Shown here piece after piece: positions 9,904-18,659 of a stretch of DNA of 64,000 nucleotides; the first letter of the stretch is position 1, and each line of letters opens with the position of its first letter. The notes under the pieces were generated by a model that worked only from the letters and a program-made list of their open reading frames with translations, was not told where the DNA came from and searched no databases. The stretch is from positions 1 to 64,000 of the forward strand of contig JAIYDJ010000059.1 in assembly GCA_027487575.1 (NCBI GenBank), given 5' to 3'. The DNA comes from Rhodobacter sp. (GTDB lineage Bacteria > Pseudomonadota > Alphaproteobacteria > Rhodobacterales > Rhodobacteraceae). Made by a program: the position numbers and the translations under genes.

Positions 9904-10917
9904 TCAGACCATCTCCTCGCCGCCGCGCCCTGCCAGAACGATGGTTCCGGCATCGGCCATCTGGCGGGCTACGGCCACGATCTGCTTTTGCGCCTCCTGC
10001 ACATCGGTCAGGCGAACCGGACCCTTCGCTTCCATCTCGTCGCGAATTCCGGCGGCGGCGCGGGTGGACATGCACGACAAAAGTCGGTCGCGCAGCACTT
10101 CGTCCGCCCCCTTCAGGGCCATCACCAACCGCTCCGGCTCGATTGCGCGCAGCAGCGTCTGCAGGCTGCGGTCGTCGGATTTTCCAAGGTTGTCGAAGAC
10201 GAACATGTTGTCCTGAATCGCCGTCATCAGGTCGCGGTCATCCTTGCGGATGTCGCGCAGGATGCGGGACTCCACCCCGGAACGGGTGAAGTTCATGATA
10301 CGGGCAGCGGCGCGCACACCGCCGATCTGCGAAGCGCTTGAACTGGTGGAGGCCTTGAACTTGCGCTGCAGAACCTGTTCCAGGTCGCGCAAAGCTTCTG
10401 GCGTGACGGACACAAGCTGTGCGATGCGGCGCACCACATCGGCCTGAACCGTTTCGGGCAGGGTCGTCAGCACCTCGGCCGCCTGCGAGTAATCTAGGCA
10501 GGACACAACCAGCGCCATGATCTGCGGATGCTCGTCGATGATCAGCTCGGAAATCGACCGCGCATCCATCCAGTCCAGCAACTCGATGGGGCGTTCGTTG
10601 CTGTGCGGGCTAATCCGGGTGATCACCGATTGTGCCCGGTCCGGCCCCAGCGCCTCGTTCATCATGGCGCGGACATAGGCCGAGGTGCCGTGCCCGATGC
10701 CGGTCTCTCCGGCCAGCCTGCCCAGAAATTCCTCAAGAACGCGGTCGATCTCTGCCTCGGTCACATGTTCGACGGCATACATCGCGGCGCCCAGATGCTG
10801 GACTTCGGTGGGGCTGAGGTGGCGCATCACGTCGGCCGCAACCATTTCGCCCAGCATCAGCATCAGGATGGCCGCGCTGGTGGTGTCGGGTCCGGGATTG
10901 AACGAGGTTGTGGGCAT
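9904..10917 (-). CDS. fliG: Flagellar motor switch protein FliG
   Basis: 337 aa, FliG M/C domains (DEHPQIMALVVSCLDYSQAAEVLTTLP). Confidence 0.96.
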   Translation of the reverse strand: MPTTSFNPGPDTTSAAILMLMLGEMVAADVMRHLSPTEVQHLGAAMYAVEHVTEAEIDRVLEEFLGRLAGETGIGHGTSAYVRAMMNEALGPDRAQSVITRISPHSNERPIELLDWMDARSISELIIDEHPQIMALVVSCLDYSQAAEVLTTLPETVQADVVRRIAQLVSVTPEALRDLEQVLQRKFKASTSSSASQIGGVRAAARIMNFTRSGVESRILRDIRKDDRDLMTAIQDNMFVFDNLGKSDDRSLQTLLRAIEPERLVMALKGADEVLRDRLLSCMSTRAAAGIRDEMEAKGPVRLTDVQEAQKQIVAVARQMADAGTIVLAGRGGEEMV

Positions 10918-10926
10918 GGGATATTC

Positions 10927-12651
10927 CTAGCGGAGGGAGTCGATTTCGGCCTGCATCATCCGGTGCATCACCGTGGCGATGCGCGACGGATCGTCGGCCA
11001 CAAGGCGGCGCAGGACGGCCTGTTTTTCGGCCCGGCTTGCGCGGCTGCCCAGAACGCTGACGGCCAGGTCCTTGTGGCGGCGGTCCAGCTTTTCCTCGAG
11101 ATCATCCAGCGACTCGCCTTCGGCCACTTCCACGGTGGTTGCGCTTTGTGGCGTCAGGCCACCCAGCGACGACGCTGCCGCAACCTGACGCATCAGGAGG
11201 GGGCGCACGAAGCCCAGCCCGACGATGGCAAGTACCGCCACAAGCACGGCGTCGCGGATGGCGCCGGGAACCCAGTCGAGTTTCACGGTCGCAGGTTCGA
11301 TCACCTCTTCGGGCAGCGCAAAGGTCTGCGCAAGAATCGTCACCGTATCGCCGCGGGCGGGATCGTGGCCGATCGCGCTTTCGGTCAGCCTTTGCAGATC
11401 GGCCATCAGTGTAGCGGCAGCAGGGTCTACCGGCGCTTCGGTGCCGTCCGCGGCGGGTTGCGCGGCCAGGGCGGGCGCACGGATGACGACGGCCGCGGAA
11501 ATCCGCGTGATCTGGCCCACTTCGGGCAGCGTGTTTTCGACGGTCCGGCTGACTTCATAGTTCCGGGTCGCCCCGGTTGAACTGTTGCTGGTGGTCTCTG
11601 GCGCGCCGGTGCCCGCGCCGGGAGGGGTGTCGGTCAGTTCGGCTTCGGTCGGCGGCGTGTTGGCAATCGCCCCCGGCACACCGCCTGCCGCCGTGTCACT
11701 GGTCCGCGTTTCGGACACCTGTTCGCTGAGCAGCGCCTTTCCTTCGGGATCGACACGTTCCTCGGTGATTTCGCGGCGGGTGAAATCCATCGTGGCGGTC
11801 ACTTCGACCGACAGGTTGCCCACCCCGACGATGGGGGTCAGCAGCGCCTCGATGCGGTGGCGCATCAGCGTTTCCACCTCGACCCGATGGCGAAGCTGCC
11901 GGTCGCTGAGCTGCCCGGCCGTATCGCCGTCGCCATCGGACAACAGCCGGCCCGACTGGTCCACCACGCTGACGTCACTGCGAGCCATGCCCGGAACGGA
12001 CGACGACACAAGATGCACGATGGCCTCGACCTGGCCGCCGTCGAGCGCGCGCCCCGCCGCCAGCGTCAGGAAGACCGACGCGCGCGGCGGATGGCTGTCG
12101 CGCAGGAACGCGGACTTTTCGGGCAGGGCCAGATGCACGCGCGCGGCCTGCACCGTCGAGATTTCCGAGATGGACCGGGACAGTTCCAGTTCCTGTGCCT
12201 GCCGCAGACGGGCGGTTTCCAGCGCGCGGCTGGCCCCCATCGGCAGTTCCGACAGCACGCGGTCGCCATCCGGCACCGACTGCGGCAGCCCCTGCCCGGC
12301 CAGCGCCAGACGCGCCCGATGGTAATCCGCCTTGGCCACCATGATCTCGCCCGACACCGCGTCGATATCGGCCGGGATGCCCGATCCGTTCAGGGCCTCG
12401 ATGACGCTGGCCTTTTCCGCCTCGGCCATTCCGGGGTAGAGGGTGGTCTGGGGCGGCTCGCGCAGCATGACCCAGGCGAGGATGGCAATGGTCGCCGCAG
12501 CCACCAGCACCAGCGACGGCAGGGCCCGGCGGATGGCCGGCTGGCGGGCAAAACGCTCGAAGCCTTCGGTCAGGCCGCGCAGGCGCGCGATGCCGCCACC
12601 GGGAAGGGCCGCCGGGGCAAGATCGGACCGCGAAACAGGGGACAGTGCCAT
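10927..12651 (-). CDS. fliF: Flagellar MS-ring protein FliF
   Basis: 574 aa, FliF signatures (ARVHLALPEKSAFLRD...PRASVFLTL). Confidence 0.96.
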   Translation of the reverse strand: MALSPVSRSDLAPAALPGGGIARLRGLTEGFERFARQPAIRRALPSLVLVAAATIAILAWVMLREPPQTTLYPGMAEAEKASVIEALNGSGIPADIDAVSGEIMVAKADYHRARLALAGQGLPQSVPDGDRVLSELPMGASRALETARLRQAQELELSRSISEISTVQAARVHLALPEKSAFLRDSHPPRASVFLTLAAGRALDGGQVEAIVHLVSSSVPGMARSDVSVVDQSGRLLSDGDGDTAGQLSDRQLRHRVEVETLMRHRIEALLTPIVGVGNLSVEVTATMDFTRREITEERVDPEGKALLSEQVSETRTSDTAAGGVPGAIANTPPTEAELTDTPPGAGTGAPETTSNSSTGATRNYEVSRTVENTLPEVGQITRISAAVVIRAPALAAQPAADGTEAPVDPAAATLMADLQRLTESAIGHDPARGDTVTILAQTFALPEEVIEPATVKLDWVPGAIRDAVLVAVLAIVGLGFVRPLLMRQVAAASSLGGLTPQSATTVEVAEGESLDDLEEKLDRRHKDLAVSVLGSRASRAEKQAVLRRLVADDPSRIATVMHRMMQAEIDSLR

Positions 12652-12682
12652 TATCTGGGGCCTTGCAATGAGGTCGGCCGCA

Positions 12683-12982
12683 TCAAAGCGGCATGTTCAT
12701 GATGTCGCGGTAGGCGCCAAGCGCCTTGTTCCGCACGTTGAGCGCAAGCTGAAACCCCAGCGAGGCCACCTGCTGGTCGACCATGACGGCGGCAAGGTCC
12801 TGTTCCATGCCCAATTCCCAGGCCTGCGCCGATTGGCTGGCCTGTGTCTGCGACGCCTTGAACTGATCCAGCGCCGTTTCGATCCGCGCGCCAAAACCCT
12901 TTGTCTCTTCGGCCGAACCGGCTGACAGGCCAGGCTGAAGCGGGACGATGTTGAAGTTGCTTCCGACAGAACCGATTGACAT
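12683..12982 (-). CDS. fliE: Flagellar hook-basal body protein FliE
   Basis: 99 aa, FliE C-terminal motif (VDQQVASLGFQLALNVRNKALGAYRDIMNMPL). Confidence 0.93.
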   Translation of the reverse strand: MSIGSVGSNFNIVPLQPGLSAGSAEETKGFGARIETALDQFKASQTQASQSAQAWELGMEQDLAAVMVDQQVASLGFQLALNVRNKALGAYRDIMNMPL

Positions 12983-12992
12983 GTCCCGCGCC

Positions 12993-14138
12993 TCAGACCG
13001 CTTCGGCCAGGCGGAGGCCGGGTCGTTCGGCCGGGGCAGTCACGCCGGAGTTCATGTCGATCACGATGTCTTCTGCTCCGATGCACAGGCCATCGCACAG
13101 GACCAGCGCGCGCTGGACGACATTTTCCAGTTCGCGCACGTTGCCGGGCCAGTGATGCGCCGTCAGCAGGTCGATGGCGGCGGCGGTGAACATCGGCGGC
13201 GTGCCCTGCGGCCCGTGGCGGCGCAGCAGGGACACAGCAAGGGCCGGAATATCCTCGGGGCGGGCAACAAGGGCGCGGGTGGTCAGGGGGAAGACGTTCA
13301 GCCGGTAGTAAAGGTCCTCGCGGAACCGGCCCGCGCCCACTTCGGCGGCCATGTCGCGGTTCGAGGTGGCGATGATGCGGATGTCGACCGCAACCTCGGC
13401 GGACGATCCCAGCGGGGTCACCTGACGTTCCTGAATGACGCGCAACAGCTTGGACTGCAGGCCCAGCGGCATTTCCGAAATCTCGTCCAGCATCAGCGTG
13501 CCACCCTCGGCGGCGCGGATCAGGCCGCGGTTGGCGGTCGCTGCCCCGGTGAAGGCACCCTTTTCATGGCCGAACAGGATGGCCTCCAGCATGTTTTCCG
13601 GAATCGCGGCACAGTTGATCGCGACAAAGGGCTTGTCCGCCCGGCGGCTGGCCGTGTGGACCGCGCGCGCCAGCACTTCCTTGCCGCTGCCGGTGGGCCC
13701 GTTAATGAACACGGTGACCTCGGTCCGCGCAACGCGGGCCGCCAGATCGAGCAGACCTCCGGTCACCGGATCGCAGGCCACCATCGGGCGCAAGGGGGCC
13801 GCGAGCAGGTCGGCCAGCATCAGAAGCGCGGCATCGCGCACCGGGCGCGTGACCGGCGCAGGCATCGCAACCCGCAAGAGCCGCCCGCCAAGGTCGCTGC
13901 GGATCTCGAACTTGTCCGCGTCCTCGCGCAGCAGCACGACCATCCGCACCCCGGCGGCCCGCGCGATGTCGGTCACGCGGCGTTCGTCCGTCAGATCGCC
14001 CGAGGCTGCCACGATGGCAGCGGCCCCCCTGGCAAGATCGGCCTCGCCACGGGTCACAAGGATGCGACGCCGCGCCAGAAGGTCTGCCAGGGCATCGGCC
14101 GAAGCAAAACCGGGGGCAAGAAAGTGCAGGGTGGACAT
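12993..14138 (-). CDS. fleT: Sigma-54-dependent activator lacking a C-terminal HTH (FleT-like)
   Basis: Walker A GPTGSGKE, GAFTGA loop, Walker B GGTLMLDEIS; ends ~22 aa after the AAA+ domain with no Fis-type HTH; located upstream of fliE as fleT is in R. sphaeroides. Confidence 0.8.
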   Translation of the reverse strand: MSTLHFLAPGFASADALADLLARRRILVTRGEADLARGAAAIVAASGDLTDERRVTDIARAAGVRMVVLLREDADKFEIRSDLGGRLLRVAMPAPVTRPVRDAALLMLADLLAAPLRPMVACDPVTGGLLDLAARVARTEVTVFINGPTGSGKEVLARAVHTASRRADKPFVAINCAAIPENMLEAILFGHEKGAFTGAATANRGLIRAAEGGTLMLDEISEMPLGLQSKLLRVIQERQVTPLGSSAEVAVDIRIIATSNRDMAAEVGAGRFREDLYYRLNVFPLTTRALVARPEDIPALAVSLLRRHGPQGTPPMFTAAAIDLLTAHHWPGNVRELENVVQRALVLCDGLCIGAEDIVIDMNSGVTAPAERPGLRLAEAV

Positions 14139-14172
14139 GGGGTGTTCCTTTTCCTTCAACTGCATCCCCAAA

Positions 14173-14188
14173 GGCAGGAAACATGCCA
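14173..14188 (-). promoter_or_regulatory. Sigma-54 promoter of the fleT-fliEFGHIJ operon
   Basis: Minus-strand TGGCATG-TTTC-CTGCC with correct -24/-12 spacing, 35 bp upstream of the ATG. Confidence 0.65.
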
Positions 14189-14363
14189 ACTTTCCGGATT
14201 TGCGCGAATGTCGGTTAAAATGATCTGCCCGGGGGTCGTTTCAGCCTGTGGCGGGTCTTCGAGGGCGGAAGGTGATGGAAAAAGGGTGTCATTTGACTGC
14301 CCGGACCGCCGATCGCCCGAGGTGACGCCGGATTGCCGACAGGCATAGGGCGTGCGGTCGCCG

Positions 14364-14450
14364 CCATACCGGTGCCGGAAGGCATCAATCGGTATGGGCG
14401 CGCAGGGGTCCGCTTCCGCCTGCGAGGCGGCATGCATCCTTTGGTATGGG
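14364..14450. repeat. Three copies of GGTATGGG/CCATACC in the divergent regulatory region
   Basis: CCATACCG (14364-14371), CGGTATGG (14390-14397) as 8-bp inverted repeat, plus GGTATGGG (14443-14450). Confidence 0.55.
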
Positions 14451-14529
14451 GTCGCCGACCTTTGGAGGTATCACATCCCGTCCTGCACCGCCGTTAGGGG
14501 TTTATCGTGCACAGACAGGGCCACCCAAA

Positions 14530-14835
14530 ATGCTCTCCAAGACTTATCACCTCAAATTCCCCAGCCTCGACGCCGCCCAGATTGCGGCGCCCTTCGTGGT
14601 CGAAACCCTTGGGAATGCCATTCCGACCTGCAATCTGTCGGGGTTGAACGTCGTCATATCCAAAGAGGGGGATGTGTCGATCAACCTGTTCTTTCCCAAC
14701 ATCAACGATCTGAAAGGGTTCGAAAAGAAGCATGGCGGCTTTCTGGACACGATGAAGAAGACCTTCCTGTTCCGGTCCGTCGGATTTGACGGGGTCTGCA
14801 TCTTCACCTTCGACCGTTCGGAAGAGGCGGCCTGA
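14530..14835 (+). CDS. Hypothetical 101-aa protein, first gene of the cheOp3-like operon
   Basis: MLSKTYHLKFPSLDAAQIAAPFVVETLGNAIPTCNLSGLNVVISKEGDVSINLFFPNINDLKGFEKKHGG...; same strand and just upstream of cheA4. Confidence 0.65.
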   Translation: MLSKTYHLKFPSLDAAQIAAPFVVETLGNAIPTCNLSGLNVVISKEGDVSINLFFPNINDLKGFEKKHGGFLDTMKKTFLFRSVGFDGVCIFTFDRSEEAA

Positions 14836-14872
14836 GGTGGCCGACCGCCGCCCGCACCCTGCACCGGGCGCA

Positions 14873-14947
14873 CCGCCCGCAGCGGCGGGCAAGGCACTCC
14901 GCCCGCAGGAGCGGGCAACGAGCAAGGCCCACCGCGGCGGGCAAGGC
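14873..14947. repeat. Tandem GC-rich hairpin repeat (GCCCGC-N4-GCGGGCAA units)
   Basis: GCCCGCAGCGGCGGGCAAGGC (14875-14895), GCCCGCAGGAGCGGGCAA (14901-14918), GCGGCGGGCAAGGC (14934-14947). Confidence 0.6.
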
Positions 14948-14999
14948 GAACCAGCATGGCTGAACCCAACCCACACGGCGAGATGCAAGGAAGCATGAC

Positions 15000-16211
15000 A
15001 TGACGGCCGCAGGCCCGGATACCGCCCCCGACGGCGGTCTGATGCGGGTGCCCTCCGAAAGGATCGGCCGCCTGATGGACCTTGTCGCCGAGCTTTCGCT
15101 TTCGGTGGCCGAAACCGTGCGCTCTCCCGATCTGGTCGGGTTGGAGCTTTCGCATTTCGAAACGGCCGTGCACCGGCTGATGATGATCGTGCGCGAGGTT
15201 CAGGACGCCGCCACAGACATGCGGCTGGTGCCGGTGGACGATGTGTTCAAGCGGCTGCGCCGGATGGTGCGCGAACTGGAACGCCAGACCGGAAAGAAGA
15301 TCGAAGTCGTCGTGTCGGGCGAGGACACCCAGATCGACAAGATGGTGGCAGACCGGCTTTATGATCCGCTGCTGCACGTGTTGCGCAACTCTGCGGACCA
15401 TGGGCTGGAACCGCCGGCCGAACGGCTTGCGGCGGGCAAGACCGAAACCGGCCATATCTACCTTTCGGCCTCGCAGATCGGCAGCGAGGTGCGCATCGTC
15501 GTGGCCGATGACGGGCGCGGTCTGAACCGCACACGGATTCTTGCCAAGGCCCGCGAGCGCGGCCTGTTTGGCCCCGAGGAAGAGCCCGAGCCTTCGGCCC
15601 TGTGGAAGATGATCTTCGAACCCGGCTTCTCGACCGCCGAGAACGTGTCGAACCTGTCGGGGCGCGGCGTCGGGATGGATGTTCTCAACACCACGATGAC
15701 GGCGCTGCGCGGGCGCATCCTTGTCGACAGCACGCAGGGCAAGGGTACCCGCGTGGCGCTGCACATTCCGGTGTCGCTGGCCTTTCTCGACTGCATCATC
15801 CTGCGTCTGGGGGCCCAGCTTTTTGCCGTCCCGATCGAGGTCGTCAGCGAGATTGCCCGGCCCGGCACGGATGACCTGCCCAAGGTCTCGGCGGGGGGCG
15901 GGCGCGAGCTGTTCCGGCTGCGCGGGGCCAGCGTGCCGGTCTGCCGACTGGAGCATTTCTTTGACGGGATCGACAGCCCGCCCCGTCCGGCGAATGCGCC
16001 GCCTCAGGTGATCGTGGTGTTCCAGACCGCAGCAGGGCATCTGGCGGTGCCGGTCGATGAAATTCTGGACCGCCAGCAGGTGGTGATGAAACCGCTGGTC
16101 GGCCGGTTGAACCGGGTCCGCGCGAGCTATGGCTGCGCGCTTCTGGGCACGGGCGAGGTGGCGCTGGTTCTGGACTGCGAACGGCTGGCGGTCGGAGGTG
16201 CTGTGCAATGA
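15000..16211 (+). CDS. cheA4: CheA4-like chemotaxis kinase lacking HPt (P1): P3-P4-P5 only
   Basis: Begins at dimerization domain (MRVPSERIGRLMDLVAELSLSVAETV), N-box LLHVLRNSADHGLE, G-box GRGVGMDVL, C-terminal CheW-like P5; no HPt segment. Confidence 0.88.
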   Translation: MTAAGPDTAPDGGLMRVPSERIGRLMDLVAELSLSVAETVRSPDLVGLELSHFETAVHRLMMIVREVQDAATDMRLVPVDDVFKRLRRMVRELERQTGKKIEVVVSGEDTQIDKMVADRLYDPLLHVLRNSADHGLEPPAERLAAGKTETGHIYLSASQIGSEVRIVVADDGRGLNRTRILAKARERGLFGPEEEPEPSALWKMIFEPGFSTAENVSNLSGRGVGMDVLNTTMTALRGRILVDSTQGKGTRVALHIPVSLAFLDCIILRLGAQLFAVPIEVVSEIARPGTDDLPKVSAGGGRELFRLRGASVPVCRLEHFFDGIDSPPRPANAPPQVIVVFQTAAGHLAVPVDEILDRQQVVMKPLVGRLNRVRASYGCALLGTGEVALVLDCERLAVGGAVQ

Positions 16212-17032
16212 CGCATCCCCTGCAGACAGAGGCCGAAAGCTATGAGGCGATCCGGGGCTGGCTGGAGCGGCGCTGCGCGATCCACTACCCCGACCACAAG
16301 CGCGACCTTCTGCGCCAGCGCCTTGCAAGGGTGCAGCGGGCGCTGGCGCTGACCGACCTGAAGGACCTTGCCCGAAAGGTGATGCTCGATCAGGCGCACG
16401 ACGTGCAGCTTGCGGTCATTCATGCCGCCTCGACCAATCACACCTATTTCTACCGCGAGAAGGATGTCCTTGATTTCTTCCGCAGTCAGGTGCTGCCGAA
16501 ACTGGCCACGCGCCCCGAAATCCGCCTGTGGAGTGCCGCCTGTTCGACAGGTGACGAGGTCTATACCCTTGCCATCCTGATCGCCGAGACGCTGGGGATT
16601 GACGCGCTGCGCCGGACGCAGATCCTTGGCACCGACATCAGCGCGCCGGTGATCGAACGCGCCGAAACCGGGGTGTATTCCGCCCGGCAACTGGAACAGG
16701 TTCCCGCCGAAATCCGGCGCAAGTACCTGGCACCCGCCGGGGCCGACCAGTTTCAGGTCGTGCCCGAAGTGCGCGCGGCCTGCACGTTTCGCCGCATGAA
16801 CCTGAAGGTGGCCGCGCTGCCGTTCCGCAAGCCGTTTCAGGCCGTGTTCTGCCGCAACGTCCTGTATTACTTCGCGTATCAGGATCAGGTCGACATCGTC
16901 AACGCCATCGCGGACGTCACGGAACCCGGAGGCTGGCTGTTCACCAGCGTCACCGAAAACGTGCGTGACCTGACGCTGCGCTGGCAGCCCGTTGCCAGCG
17001 GCATTTCCTCGCGGATGGAAACATCAAGATGA
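16208..17032 (+). CDS. cheR: Chemotaxis methyltransferase CheR
   Basis: CheR family sequence (TNHTYFYREKDVLDFF...LWSAACSTGDEVYTLAILI). Confidence 0.93.
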   Translation: MTHPLQTEAESYEAIRGWLERRCAIHYPDHKRDLLRQRLARVQRALALTDLKDLARKVMLDQAHDVQLAVIHAASTNHTYFYREKDVLDFFRSQVLPKLATRPEIRLWSAACSTGDEVYTLAILIAETLGIDALRRTQILGTDISAPVIERAETGVYSARQLEQVPAEIRRKYLAPAGADQFQVVPEVRAACTFRRMNLKVAALPFRKPFQAVFCRNVLYYFAYQDQVDIVNAIADVTEPGGWLFTSVTENVRDLTLRWQPVASGISSRMETSR

Positions 17033-18135
17033 CCGACCGCGCGCGCATGACCGGACCGGTCCGGGTTCTGATCGTCGATGACTCGGCGATGATCCGCAAG
17101 GTGCTGGCCCTGGGGCTGGCCACCGATCCGGCGATCGAGGTCGTGGGATCGGCTTCGGGTGCCGATCAGGCCTTCCAGATGATCCGCGAACTGAAGCCGG
17201 ATGTCATGACGCTGGACATCGAGATGCCCCGGATGGACGGCGTCACCTTCCTGCGACGCCTGATGCCGGTGATGCCCGTTCCGACCGTGGTGATCTCGAG
17301 TGCGACCAGGCGGGGCGCCTCGATCACGCTGCAGGCCCTGGAGGCGGGCGCGGTGGATATCATTGCCAAGCCATCGCTGGGGATCGGCGAAGGGCTGCCG
17401 CGCATCATGGCCGATGTCTGCCGCCGCGTTCATGCCGCGGCACAGGCGCGGCCGCTTGCGTTCGGGCCGGTGCCGCCCCGGCATCCGGCAGCGTCGCGCG
17501 TCAGCGGTCTGCACGCCCCGGTCATGGTGATCGGCGCATCGACGGGCGGCGTTCAGGCGCTGGCACAGATCCTGCAGCAGATGCCGCAGGACGCCCCCGG
17601 ACTGGTGATCGTGCAACACATGCCTGAAGGCTTTACCGCCGCATTTGCCAGCCGACTGGACAGCACCTCGGGGATCCGGGTGCGCGAGGCCAGGGATGGC
17701 GACAAGATCGTGCCAGGCCTCGCGCTGCTGGCCCCCGGCGGCGATCGCCATCTGGTGATCAACGGGCGCGCGCCGCATTGGCACGTGTCCCTGATCGAGG
17801 GTGAACCCGAAAGCTTTTCGCGGCCTTCGGTCGATGTGCTGTTCAACTCGGCCGCGCGGCACTGCGGGGCGCATTGTGTGGCGGCGCTGTTGACCGGAAT
17901 GGGCAAGGACGGCGCGCGCGGCATGCTGGCCCTGCGCAAGTCCGGCGCCATCACCATCGCGCAGGACGAAGCCAGTTCTGTCGTCTGGGGGATGCCCGCC
18001 GCAGCCATCGCGCTGGGGGCCGCCATGCAGGTGGTGCCACTGGCCGATGTCGCGTCGGCCCTGATCGAAAGCTCGAAATCCATCGTCTCCGGCGGCACGG
18101 CCCGCCCCACCGCACAAGGAAGGACCATCGCATGA
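17029..18135 (+). CDS. cheB: Chemotaxis methylesterase CheB (cheB2 position of cheOp3)
   Basis: Receiver plus CheB methylesterase (IGASTGGVQAL, TGMGKDGARGML); ATGA overlap. Confidence 0.95.
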   Translation: MTDRARMTGPVRVLIVDDSAMIRKVLALGLATDPAIEVVGSASGADQAFQMIRELKPDVMTLDIEMPRMDGVTFLRRLMPVMPVPTVVISSATRRGASITLQALEAGAVDIIAKPSLGIGEGLPRIMADVCRRVHAAAQARPLAFGPVPPRHPAASRVSGLHAPVMVIGASTGGVQALAQILQQMPQDAPGLVIVQHMPEGFTAAFASRLDSTSGIRVREARDGDKIVPGLALLAPGGDRHLVINGRAPHWHVSLIEGEPESFSRPSVDVLFNSAARHCGAHCVAALLTGMGKDGARGMLALRKSGAITIAQDEASSVVWGMPAAAIALGAAMQVVPLADVASALIESSKSIVSGGTARPTAQGRTIA

Positions 18136-18659
18136 CGCCCCAGCCCGGCACCCAGGCCAGCGCCGCCCAGACCGTCGTGACAGTCAACCACGACGTCGAC
18201 ACGATCGCCGACATGTACCTGACCTTCGATCTTGGCGAAGAGGAATACGGCGTGAACATCGCCGGCGTGACCGAGATTGTCGGCTTGCAGCGCATCATGC
18301 CGATCCCGGACATGCCGCGCTACCTGCGCGGCGTGATCAACCTGCGCGGCAAGGTCATTCCCCTGATGGACGTGCGGCTGCGCTTTGACATGGCCGAACG
18401 CGCCTATGACGAACGCACGGTCATCATCGTGATGGAGGTGGACGAAGCCCCCGTGGGGCTGATCGTCGATGGTGTGCGCGAAGTGCGCGACATCCCGCCG
18501 GGCCAGATCGACCAGCGCGGCCAGATGGGCCGCAACGGATCGCGTTCGGTCATCGCGGGGATCGGGCGGGTCGGGGACCGGGTCGCCGTGATCCTCGACC
18601 CGTCGGTTCTGGTGTCGGACGACGATTTTGCGTCGGCACGGGATGCGGGGACCGCGTGA
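18132..18659 (+). CDS. cheW: CheW adaptor
   Basis: CheW fold (YLTFDLGEEEYGVNIAGVTEIVG...RGVINLRGKVIPLMDVR). Confidence 0.95.
   Translation: MTPQPGTQASAAQTVVTVNHDVDTIADMYLTFDLGEEEYGVNIAGVTEIVGLQRIMPIPDMPRYLRGVINLRGKVIPLMDVRLRFDMAERAYDERTVIIVMEVDEAPVGLIVDGVREVRDIPPGQIDQRGQMGRNGSRSVIAGIGRVGDRVAVILDPSVLVSDDDFASARDAGTA

Noticed and set aside
14441-14457. TTTGGTATGGGGTCGCC as a plus-strand sigma-54 promoter for the che operon
   Set aside because: GG-to-GC spacing is one base short of the invariant spacing; kept only as a repeat element
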